The notes under the pieces: generated by a model | Databases searched by the model: none | What the model was told of the DNA's origin: nothing | Seen by the model: the letters and a program-made list of their open reading frames with translations, nothing else | Program-made: the position numbers and the translations under genes | Part shown: piece by piece, positions 1-8,907 of the stretch | Layout: each line of letters begins with the position of its first letter | How positions within the stretch are numbered: position 1 is the first letter of the stretch | Assembly (NCBI GenBank): GCA_963707835.1 | Contig: CAVPRI010000002.1 | Span: 1,178,001 to 1,242,000, forward strand | Direction: 5' to 3' | Length of the DNA: 64,000 nt | Origin: Bog-473 sp963707835 | Lineage (GTDB): Bacteria; Actinomycetota; Acidimicrobiia; Acidimicrobiales; RAAP-2

Positions 1-621
1 GAGGAGCTGGATCACCCGGCGGTGGTAGCGGTAGGTCTGCGTCATATCGGACGTCCGCCACCAGGCCTGGTAGCTGTAAACGGGAAGCGTGGCCTGTTGG
101 CCGTGGAACGCCATCCCGAGCACTTCGGTGTCCTCACCAGTTGAGTCGAGGTCGAAGATGTGCTTCTCCTGGATCACCGCGTTGTAAGCGGCGATTCGCG
201 ACTTCTCCGCCTCTCGGCGTGGATCGAGTGCCTCGTCCTCGAGCCTCGGGGGTGGGCACGGCTGCACTTGCTCCCACTGACGAAGACAGCGGAACTGCGG
301 ATCGAGCGAGAGCATGTTCGCCAGCGCGGTGGTTCCCGTGCGCGGCAGGCCGTTGATGTCGATCGGCCCGCGCACCGGCAGGCCCTCGACCTCGGGATGG
401 TCCTGGTACCACGCCTCCACCTCGAGCCGGTTCACCAGCCGGCGGCGGAGGTCGTCCGTGGCCGCCGTCGCCCCGGCTTCGCTCAGGTCCCCGTCGGACA
501 CCAGACTGGCGAGGAGCACTTCGAGCCCCTCACGGAAGTCCCCGGGGCCGAAGTCGGACCGTCCGGTGCGCTCGCTCGCCTCGGCCAGCAGCTCGTCGGC
601 CGTCGGGTAGCTCCCCGTCAC
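1..621 (-). CDS. Sulfotransferase family protein, C-terminus outside the window
   Basis: Likely transfers a sulfuryl group from PAPS to a hydroxyl or amine of an unknown acceptor. The 207 visible codons include the 5'-phosphosulfate loop LPRTGTT at residues 92-98, preceded by an acidic helical N-terminal region, as in the Sulfotransfer_3 family common in mycobacteria and Acidimicrobiia. The GTG start shares GTGA with the stop of the upstream epimerase (618-1532), so the two are probably translationally coupled. The frame stays open to base 1 and the 3'-phosphate site is not visible. The family call is firm; the substrate is unknown. Confidence 0.85.
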   Translation of the reverse strand, partial: MTGSYPTADELLAEASERTGRSDFGPGDFREGLEVLLASLVSDGDLSEAGATAATDDLRRRLVNRLEVEAWYQDHPEVEGLPVRGPIDINGLPRTGTTALANMLSLDPQFRCLRQWEQVQPCPPPRLEDEALDPRREAEKSRIAAYNAVIQEKHIFDLDSTGEDTEVLGMAFHGQQATLPVYSYQAWWRTSDMTQTYRYHRRVIQLL

Positions 622-1532
622 GTGACTCGTTCCGGATAGAGCTGCTGGGCCATCCGGATGAACCCGTCGCGCCAGTGGACGCGGCACGGCCCGGTGATCG
701 ACGTGCGCTTGGTCGCATCGCCCACCGAGCCGAGCGATGCGCACGGGATCGGCGTCACCTCGATGCGGGGTTCGACTCCGAGGAGCTCACCGAACAGGGC
801 CGTCCATTCCTGGACGCTGAGCGCTTCGTCGCCGCACCAGTTCACAACGGTCGCAGGAACGGTGGCCGCGCCGAGAAGCGATTCGACCTGGTCGGCGATG
901 TCGTCGTTGTGGATGGGGCTATAGGGGATCGGGTCCCAGCGGGTCTGCACCGGTCGTCCCGCCGCCACGTCGTCGAGATGCATCGCCGGAAGGCCTCCGT
1001 TCTCTCCGTACGCCGCGCCCATCCGGGCGATCACGACTGGAAGCTCAAGCGTGCGTGCGCAGTAGCGCGCCACTGCCTCCTGCGCGATCTTGGACACCGA
1101 GTAGGGCGCCGAGAACGTGGCCCTGGCGTCACCGAGTGGATCATCCTCGCGGAACGGGTGCCACGGGTCGGGATGTGGCGCGTACACCGTCAGCGTGGAC
1201 ATGACGAGCGCAGCCTTGATGTTGCGGCAGTACTCCAGGAGGAAGCCGGTCGCCTCGGCGTTCACCCGTAGTGCCCGGTCGTAGTCGTTGTCGCTGAAGT
1301 CAGCGGCCAGGTGCAGCAGATAGGAGAAGTCCGTCGGAAGGTCGCCGAATTCGGCCTCGGCGATGTCGACGGTGCGGGTGGTGACACCGATCGACTCGAC
1401 CCGCTCACGTGAGCCCGGGGCGCTGAAGCGCGCCACGCCCCACACGTCGTTGTCGGCTGCCAGTGACCGGGCCAGAGGGAACGCGATGCGTCCGGCCGGA
1501 CCGGTGATGAGGATCTTCTCGCCCTTCAGCAA
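618..1532 (-). CDS. NAD(P)-dependent epimerase/dehydratase (extended SDR)
   Basis: A 304-residue Rossmann-fold oxidoreductase acting on an unknown substrate. The nucleotide-binding loop TGPAGRIA is at residues 10-17, with LLHLAADFSD after strand 4 and the catalytic YSVSK in the middle. The TTG start was chosen because GGGAGGAG lies about 8 bases upstream and the Rossmann strand begins immediately after it. It is coupled by GTGA overlap to the downstream sulfotransferase and is divergent from the thioesterase gene, with 49 bases between. The operon suggests modification of a hydrophobic hydroxyl substrate, which is inference. Confidence 0.82.
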   Translation of the reverse strand: MLKGEKILITGPAGRIAFPLARSLAADNDVWGVARFSAPGSRERVESIGVTTRTVDIAEAEFGDLPTDFSYLLHLAADFSDNDYDRALRVNAEATGFLLEYCRNIKAALVMSTLTVYAPHPDPWHPFREDDPLGDARATFSAPYSVSKIAQEAVARYCARTLELPVVIARMGAAYGENGGLPAMHLDDVAAGRPVQTRWDPIPYSPIHNDDIADQVESLLGAATVPATVVNWCGDEALSVQEWTALFGELLGVEPRIEVTPIPCASLGSVGDATKRTSITGPCRVHWRDGFIRMAQQLYPERVT

Positions 1533-1568
1533 CGACCACTCCTCCCTTTGCGTGAGCCGCGCGGATCG

Positions 1569-1574
1569 TACTCT
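1569..1574 (+). promoter_or_regulatory. -10 element for the thioesterase gene (leaderless start)
   Basis: TACTCT sits 7 bases before the GTG at 1582 and there is no ribosome binding site, as expected for a leaderless transcript. No convincing -35 was seen. Confidence 0.4.
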
Positions 1575-1581
1575 TGTCCCC

Positions 1582-2492
1582 GTGCAGGCCACACCGGATC
1601 CGTCCGCCCTGCAGTCGCTGCTCGGACTCCTGGGTGCCCTGGAGTTCGAGCAGATCGACGACGACCACTTCCGGGCCGGACATGAACCCGCTCGTTTCCC
1701 CCGCGTCTTCGGGGGCAGCTGGCTGCGCAGGCCATGGGGGTGGCGGCTGCCACCGTGGACGCGCCCGACGGACCTCGCCCGCACTCGATCCACGCCACCT
1801 ACATCCGGAGCGGCAGCCACGAGGAGCCGATCGACTTCGCCGTTGAGCGCGTGCGGGACGGTCGCACCACTGCGACCAGACAGGTCTCGGCGTCACAGAG
1901 CGGGAGGACGATCCTGATCGCCACCGTGTCCTTCCACGCGAACCCCGACGGTGCCGAGCTCCGGGTTTCCGGGCCGCTGGCAGCCGCTCCGGACATGCCC
2001 GGTCCCGACGAGCTCCCGACACTCGCCGACTGGGCCAACGCGGCCCCACCACCACGGCAAGAGGCCGCACGACACATGTGGGTGGAGCTGCCCCCGCCCC
2101 TCGAGATCCGGGTCGGCGAGGCCTTCACGTTCCTCGGCGGCGCGGAGGCGCACGGTGCTCGCTCCCACTGGCTCCGCCTCCCACGCGACGTCGGGGACGA
2201 CCCGACCCTGCACTCGGTGCTCCTCACCTATGCCAGCGACTACTTCCTGCTCGACATGGCCGTGCGCGCACACCCGCAGCGGATCGTCAACGGGGCACCG
2301 ACCGCATCGACGCTGGACCACTCCCTCTGGATCCACCGCCCGGTGCGCTTCGACCAGTGGCACCTCTACACGCAGGACGTGGTCGCCTTCGTGGGTGCCC
2401 GGGGCCTCGTACAGGGCGCGGTGCACGATGCTCGGGGATCGCTCGTCGCCACCGCGATGCAACAAGTGATCGTGCCCCCGCCCGAAGCCTGA
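1582..2492 (+). pseudogene. Acyl-CoA thioesterase II (TesB-like), split by a one-base frameshift
   Basis: Double hot-dog thioesterase that hydrolyses acyl-CoA to free acid and CoA. The N-terminal piece (ALEFEQIDDDHFRAGHE then FPRVFGG) is in one frame and the remainder (from AQAMGVAAATVD to the end) is in another. Adding one G to the five-G run at 1711-1715 restores VFGGQLAAQAMGVA, the normal family sequence. The length would then be about 303 residues, typical of TesB. GTG 1582 is favoured by the -10 hexamer 7 bases upstream. The clean repair at a homopolymer suggests a sequencing error rather than a dead gene. Confidence 0.8.
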
Positions 2493-2534
2493 TCCGCCAC
2501 GGGCACGACGGGCCCGGTAGCGTCCGTGGGTGCC

Positions 2535-3107
2535 ATGACTTCCCTGCTCCCTCTGTTCGAACAGCCCTGGCCCGAGGGTGAGTACCGGTTCTTCCAACTC
2601 GGCTTCCTCGTCGACGACCTGATCGAGGCCGCCGAGCGTTGGGCCAAGGTCTTCGGTGTCGGGCCGTTCTCCGTGCTGCCCAGGGTCACCACCGAGTGCA
2701 CCTATCGCGGGGCGCGCACCGCCCAGGACGTGCAGATCGCGGCGGCCCAGGCCGGTCCGGTCCAGATCGAGCTGGTGCACCAGTTCGACGATCGACCGAG
2801 CGTCTACCGCGGGGTATTCCCCGATGGCGGCAACGGCCTGCACCAGCTGTGTACGGTCACGAACGACTACGACGCCAAGAAGGCCCAGTTCGCGCAGTTG
2901 GGGTACGAGCTCACGGGCGAGATCGAGGCGCGGGGCCATCGGGTCGCCTACGTCGACACCGTGGCCGACTTCGGCTTCTACACCGAGATCGTCCAGAACA
3001 ACCCGGGCTTCTTGAGCCAGCTCTCGCGGCTGTCCCGAGACTGCGAGGGGTGGGACGGTCGCGACCCGGTGCGCATCCTCACCCGCGACGGTTACCGCAC
3101 GCCCTGA
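2535..3107 (+). CDS. VOC (glyoxalase/bleomycin-resistance) superfamily protein
   Basis: A 190-residue protein beginning with FFQLGFLVDDLIEAAERWA, the first beta-alpha unit of a vicinal oxygen chelate fold, followed by a second module around HQLCTVTNDYDAKKAQF and ending with a candidate metal glutamate in GFYTEIVQNN. It resembles the methylmalonyl-CoA epimerase/glyoxalase_4 branch, but the substrate cannot be inferred. ATG 2535 is preferred over in-frame GTG 2526; a TAGCGT hexamer lies 11 bases upstream. It converges on the CoA ligase gene with a 16-base 3' overlap. Confidence 0.75.
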   Translation: MTSLLPLFEQPWPEGEYRFFQLGFLVDDLIEAAERWAKVFGVGPFSVLPRVTTECTYRGARTAQDVQIAAAQAGPVQIELVHQFDDRPSVYRGVFPDGGNGLHQLCTVTNDYDAKKAQFAQLGYELTGEIEARGHRVAYVDTVADFGFYTEIVQNNPGFLSQLSRLSRDCEGWDGRDPVRILTRDGYRTP

Positions 3108-4612
3108 GCGGTGCCGCCGGGCGCGCTGCCGGCGGCGAGGTCCTCGGCCAGGCGCGTGCGGCTCACCTTCCCCGCGGCCGTGCGCGGGATCCGAGCCATC
3201 GTCTCGAAAGACTTCGGCACCTTGTAGGGCGCCAGGCGCTCCCTGCAGTGGGCGCGGAGCGCCTCGGGCGTCGGCGGGTCCGTGGCGTCCGCCGGCTCGA
3301 CGACCGCCGTCACCCGGTGTCCCCACTCGGGGTCGGAGAGGCCGACCACCACCACGTCGAGCACGCCGGGGTGCTCGCTGATCACCGCTTCCACCTCAGC
3401 CGGGTAGACGTTGGCGCCGCCGGTGACGATCATGTCTTGCCGGCGGTCGGCGATGTAGACGAATCCGTCCTCGTCGACCGAGCCCATGTCCCCGAACGAC
3501 GCGAAGCCGTCGGGGTCCGGTGGGGGCGTCGGCATGCCGATATAGCGGAAGCGGGTCGTGTGCATGCGGTTCCGCAATCGGATCTCACCGATCTCGCCGG
3601 TGGGCACCTCGGCGCCGTTCTCGTCGACGATCCTGATCTCGGCGTTCACCGGCTTACCGACTGTTCCGGGATGCTCGAGCCACGCATCCCCGGTGGTCAT
3701 CACCAGACCGTGGTTCTCGCTCCCGCCGTACGTGAGCGTGAAACGGTCGGGCGGGACCAGCTCGAGCCATGCCCGCACCACCCAGTCCGGAGCCGACGCG
3801 CCACCGCACACGATGCGCTCGATGCTCGAGAAGTCGCGTGTGCTCACGTCTGGTAGACGGGCCACTCGGATCAGCATGGTCGGAACCATGCACGCGTAAT
3901 GGACGCCGTACCGCTCGACGAGATCGACGGCCCGTGCCGCGTCGAAGCGCTCCATGAGCACGGCCTGGCAGTCCTGCAGCAGCGGGTTGTAGCAATAGGT
4001 CCACCCGTTGACGTGATAGAGCGGTGAGGTGGCCAGGTAGCGCTTACCGCTCTGGCGGCCCAGGACCGTGGCCGCCGTCTCGTCCTCCTGCATGATCCCC
4101 GGGGCCGGGATGGCCACGATCTTGGGCGTACCCGTGGCGCCCGAAGTGGCGATCAGGCGCGTGTACTCGGGAACGTGGTCTTCGAGCAGCCCGGCGTCGC
4201 GGTCGACGGTGGCGCCGATGTCCCCGCGGGAGATGGTGCCCGGCGTCGGGTTCTCCCATGCCGCCACCACGACCTTGGCCTCGGCCACGTCGAGCAATCG
4301 CTCGCGCTCCCACTGCGGGAGGTCCCAACGTATGGGGAGCACCGAGGCCCCCAGCTTCCAGGCGGCGAACGTCGAGAACAGGTGCTCGGGTCCGTTGCGC
4401 AGCGCCAGCGCGACGGTGTCTCCCTCCGCGAGCCCCCGCTCGGCAAAGAGCCTGGCCACCTGGTTTGACCGCTCCTCGAGCAGGCGCCACGACAATGTCG
4501 ACTCCGTGCCGTCCTCGGCCGCGAAGATCACCGCCACCGCGTCGGGGTGCACGTCGGCCAGCATGGACAGCCGTCGGCCGTACGAGATCCCGGATCCTGC
4601 CGCCTCGGTCAT
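3092..4612 (-). CDS. AMP-dependent acyl-CoA synthetase, bile-acid-CoA-ligase type
   Basis: A 506-residue ANL-superfamily adenylating enzyme that activates a carboxylic acid to acyl-AMP and then acyl-CoA. The phosphate loop reads TSGATGTPK, with alanine where threonine is usual; later come SFGDMGSVDEDGFVYIADR (A7/A8 hinge) and the catalytic lysine in PRTAAGKVSR. The ATG at 4612 has GGGGAGG directly upstream. It lies 17 bases after a FadR-like regulator and is probably the last gene of a three-gene operon with that regulator and a ParB-like protein. A sterol, bile acid or branched fatty acid substrate is plausible but unproven. Confidence 0.85.
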   Translation of the reverse strand: MTEAAGSGISYGRRLSMLADVHPDAVAVIFAAEDGTESTLSWRLLEERSNQVARLFAERGLAEGDTVALALRNGPEHLFSTFAAWKLGASVLPIRWDLPQWERERLLDVAEAKVVVAAWENPTPGTISRGDIGATVDRDAGLLEDHVPEYTRLIATSGATGTPKIVAIPAPGIMQEDETAATVLGRQSGKRYLATSPLYHVNGWTYCYNPLLQDCQAVLMERFDAARAVDLVERYGVHYACMVPTMLIRVARLPDVSTRDFSSIERIVCGGASAPDWVVRAWLELVPPDRFTLTYGGSENHGLVMTTGDAWLEHPGTVGKPVNAEIRIVDENGAEVPTGEIGEIRLRNRMHTTRFRYIGMPTPPPDPDGFASFGDMGSVDEDGFVYIADRRQDMIVTGGANVYPAEVEAVISEHPGVLDVVVVGLSDPEWGHRVTAVVEPADATDPPTPEALRAHCRERLAPYKVPKSFETMARIPRTAAGKVSRTRLAEDLAAGSAPGGTAQGVR

Positions 4613-4629
4613 GCCTCCCCCATCGCCGC

Positions 4630-5457
4630 TCACCGGTCCGGCGCGTCCGGCGACTCTGCGGTCAGCACCTGAGTGTAGAAGTCGGAGATCTGTTTGAGCA
4701 GGAGGGCGCGGGCCGCGGCCGCGTCGCCACCTTCGAGCGCGCCGAGCACCTCGGCGTGGTCCCGGCAGAACAGGTCGAACTGCCCAGCGGCATCCTGCCT
4801 CTCGGCCAGGTCGTGGAAACACGAGCGGAGGTGGTCGGCAAGCGAGCTCTGTGTCGCCTGCAGCGTGAGGTGCAACACCTCGTTGCCCGAGCAACGGGCC
4901 AGGGCCAAGTGGAACTCCAGGTATGCCACGTAGAGCTCCTCGCTCCACTCCCGAAGTCCCTGCATCCGCTCGAGCGCGGCACGCAGCTCGCTCCAATCGC
5001 CCGCCCCGGGGTCGAGCAATGCCCGGTCCACGGCTTCGAGCTCGAGCATGCCCCGGAACTGGATGAGGTCGAAGAGGGAGATCCGGTCGAACCGCAGGAA
5101 GGTCCCGAAGACGTCCGCCAGGGCGTTCGGCACGGCCCTGACCACGGACTTGAAGGGGGCGGTGCGACCGGCCACCAACAGGCCCTGCGCCTCGAGCACC
5201 CGCAGGGCTTCACGGACGGTGGCGCGGCTCACCCCGAACTCGGCCGCCAGCTCCCTCTCGGCGGGCAGCTCGTCGCCCGGGGGGATCGTCCCGTCGAAGA
5301 TGGCCTGGCGGACCTGATCCGCCACCTGCACGTAGGCAGGAGTGCGGATCACGCCGCTGAAGGTGCTGCCCCCCCTCCCCCGGCTCGGCACCGCACCCTC
5401 TGGGCGCGGCGCGGCAGGTACGTCGACTCCGGCGTTGCGGCGTGTCGGCACGGTCAC
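4630..5457 (-). CDS. GntR-family transcriptional regulator, FadR/FCD subfamily
   Basis: A 275-residue regulator with an N-terminal winged helix (PAYVQVADQVRQAIFDG, then FGVSRATVREALRVLE) and a C-terminal all-helical FCD ligand domain carrying likely metal-binding histidines (YLEFHLALARCSGN, RDHAEVLGAL). The GTG start overlaps the upstream stop as GTGA, implying coupling to the ParB-like gene; an ATG further upstream would run through that gene. The downstream CoA ligase is 17 bases away, so an acyl-CoA or organic acid effector controlling this operon is the simplest inference. The N-terminal 35 residues before the HTH are low complexity. Confidence 0.85.
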   Translation of the reverse strand: MTVPTRRNAGVDVPAAPRPEGAVPSRGRGGSTFSGVIRTPAYVQVADQVRQAIFDGTIPPGDELPAERELAAEFGVSRATVREALRVLEAQGLLVAGRTAPFKSVVRAVPNALADVFGTFLRFDRISLFDLIQFRGMLELEAVDRALLDPGAGDWSELRAALERMQGLREWSEELYVAYLEFHLALARCSGNEVLHLTLQATQSSLADHLRSCFHDLAERQDAAGQFDLFCRDHAEVLGALEGGDAAAARALLLKQISDFYTQVLTAESPDAPDR

Positions 5458-6290
5458 ACCGGGGCGTGCCGCACCACGCGCCCGGCGACGGCATCGGCGA
5501 ACGCGCTCCACGCCGCCGCCCGCCGGCGCGCCTCGTCCGCGATCAGATAGACCCGGCTCAGCGGCACCGACCGCACGTGCTCGATCCAGCCGTCGTCGAT
5601 GGCGGTGTGCTCGAACCACGCCACGAAGTCGCGCCCCTCGTCGGTCGAGGTGAAGGCCGGATCAGCCGAGGGCGGCTCCACGTCGGCCTCGCGGCATCGA
5701 ACGCCGGTCGGTCTGGTGGCCTCGGCCCCCAGGCGCGGGCCCGGCGCGCCGCCAACCGGCTGCGACTTGCCGTCACGCCCGATGCGGCGGTCCAGGTGGC
5801 GGATTTCGCCACCTTCCCGGAGGTCCCGGCGAAGCCGACCGACGGTCTCGTGTGCCAGACCGCACAGCACGCCGATCCGGCGGTCCGACCATTCCGTGTG
5901 GCCGACGAGCACGCGCCGGGCCGCCGTCCGGCGCTCCTCGAGGGTGAGCGGTAGGCCCTGCTGCGCGTTGCACCGCACAGCCTCGACGAACGAGTCGACG
6001 TCGTCGCCCTCGAAGACATGGGCGTCGACGTAGCGATGGCCGAGCTTCTTGGCCGCCGCATAGCGGTAGTTCCCGTCGACGATCCGGCCGCCCTCGGTCA
6101 CCAGGAGGGGCGGCCAGTTGCCCCCCAGTTGCATCACCGCTTCGAGGTGATCCGCGCGCAGCCCTCCGATACGGATGGCCTGGCCCGGTTGGAGGAGGTG
6201 AAGCGGAAAGCGGACCAGGCGTCCCACCACCGCCTGCGGCCGCGCGAACGGCCCGCTGACCGGCGCCGCCGCTGTCTCGGTGAGTGCCAT
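5454..6290 (-). CDS. ParB/StrR-like DNA-binding protein
   Basis: A 278-residue protein with a ParB N-terminal-like domain at about residues 25-100 (PPLLVTEGGRIVDGNYRYAA) and a helix-turn-helix near residues 130-165 (WSDRRIGVLCGLAHETVGR). This architecture matches StrR/NovG-type regulators of antibiotic clusters better than chromosome-partition ParB: there is no parA neighbour and the C-terminal dimerisation region is different. It heads the operon ParB-like, FadR-like, CoA ligase. No ribosome binding site is close to the ATG. A regulatory role is inferred from architecture and context. Confidence 0.72.
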   Translation of the reverse strand: MALTETAAAPVSGPFARPQAVVGRLVRFPLHLLQPGQAIRIGGLRADHLEAVMQLGGNWPPLLVTEGGRIVDGNYRYAAAKKLGHRYVDAHVFEGDDVDSFVEAVRCNAQQGLPLTLEERRTAARRVLVGHTEWSDRRIGVLCGLAHETVGRLRRDLREGGEIRHLDRRIGRDGKSQPVGGAPGPRLGAEATRPTGVRCREADVEPPSADPAFTSTDEGRDFVAWFEHTAIDDGWIEHVRSVPLSRVYLIADEARRRAAAWSAFADAVAGRVVRHAPV

Positions 6291-6318
6291 CCGTGCTGCT
6301 GCCGCGCTCCAGGGGTGA

Positions 6319-6365
6319 ACGATTATCAGACCATCAGTCTATTACTTTGTCAGGCCATTGCAACT
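6319..6365 (-). promoter_or_regulatory. AT-rich promoter/operator region of the ParB-like/FadR-like operon
   Basis: An AT-rich island in an otherwise very GC-rich context. On the minus strand it contains GATAAT (five of six to the -10 consensus), CTGACA further upstream at a non-ideal spacing of 20, and the imperfect dyad AGACTGATGGTCT. A promoter with an operator for the FadR-like regulator is plausible, but the exact elements are uncertain. Confidence 0.35.
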
Positions 6366-6396
6366 GTACGGGCCGCCTGGACGTGCGCGTCGACGA

Positions 6397-7614
6397 TCAA
6401 TTGATCGCTCCCGCTTCCTTGAGGGCCGTGATGTCCTCCCAGGAGCGCCCGAGCTCGAGGAGGATCTCCTCGGTGTGCTGCCCGGCCTCTGGGGCGGCGG
6501 GCATGCGGCGCTGCTGGTCGTACTCGTCGAAGGTCACCGGGCTCGAGACGACCTCGAGCGGCTCCCCGGTTGTCTCGATCTCGGTGAAGAAGCCGTTGAG
6601 GCGCGCCTGCTCGTCCCGGCGGAGTTCGTAGGGCTTCTGCACCGGCGCCCACGCGCCCGAGAATGAGGCGAATGCCCGGGTCCACTCCTCGAAACTCTTG
6701 GAGGCGAACACCTCATCGAGCAGGGCCACGCACTCCTCGCCTTGCTGCTGGCGGACCTCCATGGTGGCGAACCGCTCGTCGGCCACGAGGTCCGGGCGTC
6801 CAATGACCTCGCAGAACTCCTCCCAGTAGGCGTCGGCGTTCACCACGGCCAGCGAGATGAACCGGCCATCGCCGGTGCGGTAGGTCCCGGTCAAGGGGTT
6901 GCGCTGCCCGCGCGGCACCCACGCCAGGGGCTGGTCGGGCTCCTGGAACTGGGCGTTGAGGATGTCGCGCTGCACCTGCCACATCCCCACGTTCAAGAGG
7001 GCCACGTCGACCACCGAGGGCTCGCCCTGGGCCGCCCGGCGGTACAGCGCGGCGGCGATGCCACCGGCCAGCGTCATGGCCGCCATCACGTCCCCGAACG
7101 CGGGCCGCTGGCTGAGCGGCCACTCGGACCCCTCGGGGGTCAGCGCTCCGCCCACACCGCCGCGCGCCCAGTAGGCCGTCCCGTCCAGCCCGGCCGTCTC
7201 GCTCAGGGGCCCCTTCTGCCCGTACCCCGAGCCGCGGACGTAGATCACGTCGGGGTTGATCGCCCTGAGGGCCTCGGTCTCGAGACCGAGCCGAGCGCGC
7301 ACATCGGGACGCAGGTTGGTGGCGAAAACGTCGGCCCTGGCCACCAGCTCGGCCAGCACGTTGCGCCCCTCGGCCTTGGTCAGGTCGAGCCCGATCGACC
7401 GCTTGCCCCGGTTGGCGAACTGGAACGCCAGGTCCACCCCGTCGACCACGGAGGTGAAGCCGGCGGTCTTGAGCCCCCGATAGGGGTCGCCGGTCAGCGG
7501 CGGCTCCACCTTGATGACCTCGGCGCCCCAGTCGGCCAGCACGGCGGTGGCCAGGGGCACGAAGACGAACGAGCCGATCTCGACCACCCGGATCCCCTTC
7601 AAGATGTCGTACAC
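6397..7614 (-). CDS. CaiB/BaiF family (class III) CoA transferase
   Basis: A 405-residue class III CoA transferase that moves CoA between carboxylic acids. The N-terminus LKGIRVVEIGSFVFVPLA and the repeated LDLTKAEGRNVLAELV and GYGQKGPLS elements are typical; the catalytic aspartate is probably the one in GLDGTAYWARGG. Length is normal. The GTG start has AAGGAG about 6 bases upstream. It stands alone between the ParB-like operon and the F420-type oxidoreductase, in a region of CoA-ester enzymes. Substrate unknown; bile acid, carnitine or alpha-methylacyl-CoA racemase-like functions all occur in this family. Confidence 0.86.
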   Translation of the reverse strand: MYDILKGIRVVEIGSFVFVPLATAVLADWGAEVIKVEPPLTGDPYRGLKTAGFTSVVDGVDLAFQFANRGKRSIGLDLTKAEGRNVLAELVARADVFATNLRPDVRARLGLETEALRAINPDVIYVRGSGYGQKGPLSETAGLDGTAYWARGGVGGALTPEGSEWPLSQRPAFGDVMAAMTLAGGIAAALYRRAAQGEPSVVDVALLNVGMWQVQRDILNAQFQEPDQPLAWVPRGQRNPLTGTYRTGDGRFISLAVVNADAYWEEFCEVIGRPDLVADERFATMEVRQQQGEECVALLDEVFASKSFEEWTRAFASFSGAWAPVQKPYELRRDEQARLNGFFTEIETTGEPLEVVSSPVTFDEYDQQRRMPAAPEAGQHTEEILLELGRSWEDITALKEAGAIN

Positions 7615-7910
7615 GCCGTCTCCTTCTCGTCACGTCGATCGCCACCCAACGCGGGCGACACGCCACGTTCCTTCCCACTCGGGACGCCCCGCCCCGGACC
7701 ACGTCGGCCACCAGGCACCTTCGGGCCTCGGTCAGCAGGATCGTAGGGCGCTCCTCGAACGCCGCGATCATGAAGTGAAATGTGACGAAGGAGCCTGAAC
7801 CTCCTCAGCCGACAGGCTCGGGAGCGCGTCGGGGTTGGACGCCGGGGGTGGGGCCCTGCGCCAACGCCGGCGCGTCCGGATGGTGCGCGTCCCACACCGG
7901 TCGCAGATTC
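7615..7910. other. Intergenic region, no gene seen
   Basis: Nearly 300 bases between two same-strand genes. Frames here look like GC-rich shadows. The only notable part is a mildly AT-rich stretch near 7769-7795 that could hold the promoter of the CoA transferase; no clear -35/-10 pair, terminator or riboswitch was recognised. Confidence 0.4.
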
Positions 7911-8873
7911 TCACGATTCCCTTGTCACGAACTGTGGAATTATCTCCTCGGCGACCCACTGCAGGTTCTCGAGGTAGGCCTCCACCGTCGGTGGTTCCGG
8001 GCCCGGGCGCGTGACCATGGTCCACGACACCCCGAGTCGCTCTAGCTGGCTGATCCGGTCGACGATCTCCTGCGCCGAGGTCGGTGCCCGGCTCTCGGGC
8101 AGGACGGCGTGGTCGGGACCGATCCGGTGCTCGGTCACCGAGCAGAAGACGTCGAACGTCCCGCCACGACCCGCCGCGGCACGGATCTCCGACGCCTCGT
8201 CGAGGAGGGCCGGGAGCTGTTCGGGCCGCTCGAGCCAGGGGCCTGTCCCGAAAAAACCCCCTGCGGGCGCCCAGCCGTCCCCCTTGTGTGCGGCCCGGTA
8301 CAACGAGGCCACCGAACGGCCCCCGAACCACAACGGGGGGTGGGGCAGCTGGACCGGCTTGGGCTCGAACACGATCCCACCGAACCGCACGAACTCGCCG
8401 TCGAACTCGGGACGGTCCTGGGTCCACAGCACCTGCATGGCGTCGACGTACTCGTCGGTGATGCGTCCCCGCCGCTCGAACGGCACGCCCAAGGCCTCGA
8501 ACTCCGCCTCGGCCATGCCTGCACCCAGCGTCACCGTGACCCGACCACCGGACATCACGTCGAGGGTCGAGATCGCCTTGGCCAGGGTCAGTGGATGGTG
8601 GACCGGGAGGGCGATCAGCATCGAGTTGACCCTGATGGTCGAGGTGGCGCCGGCGATGAAGGCCATCGCCGTGAGGGCGTGCGGATAGGTGCCGCCCAGG
8701 TTCGGCTCAAGCTCGACCGGCACGGCCAGGTGCTCGGGGACGACGAGCGCGTCGAAGCCGAACTCCTCCGCGACCCGGCTGACCCGCTGGTAGTCCGCGC
8801 CGCCCATCCGCGCCTGCCAGGGCTCGACCGCGCCCTCGAACGCGCTCGGCGGGTAGCGCATCACCCCCGGCAT
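7911..8873 (-). CDS. LLM-class flavin/F420-dependent oxidoreductase
   Basis: A 320-residue luciferase-like TIM barrel. Characteristic segments are EEFGFDALVVPEHL near residue 40, the strand IRVNSMLIALPVHHPLTLAK, TLGAGMAEAEFEALG, and PPLWFGGRS late in the barrel. In actinobacteria such proteins often use reduced coenzyme F420, and cofD/cofE occur at 40063-41728, so F420 use is likely; FMN cannot be excluded. It sits among lipid/CoA genes, hinting at redox chemistry on a hydrophobic substrate. A second in-frame ATG four codons in is an alternative start. Confidence 0.82.
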   Translation of the reverse strand: MPGVMRYPPSAFEGAVEPWQARMGGADYQRVSRVAEEFGFDALVVPEHLAVPVELEPNLGGTYPHALTAMAFIAGATSTIRVNSMLIALPVHHPLTLAKAISTLDVMSGGRVTVTLGAGMAEAEFEALGVPFERRGRITDEYVDAMQVLWTQDRPEFDGEFVRFGGIVFEPKPVQLPHPPLWFGGRSVASLYRAAHKGDGWAPAGGFFGTGPWLERPEQLPALLDEASEIRAAAGRGGTFDVFCSVTEHRIGPDHAVLPESRAPTSAQEIVDRISQLERLGVSWTMVTRPGPEPPTVEAYLENLQWVAEEIIPQFVTRES

Positions 8874-8907
8874 GGGTAGGAGGAACTTCAGCTCGAGTCC
8901 TGCAGGA

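Noticed and set aside
1893..3326. Long minus-strand frame opposite the thioesterase and VOC genes
   Set aside because: Composition is shadow-like and the opposite strand holds recognisable proteins.
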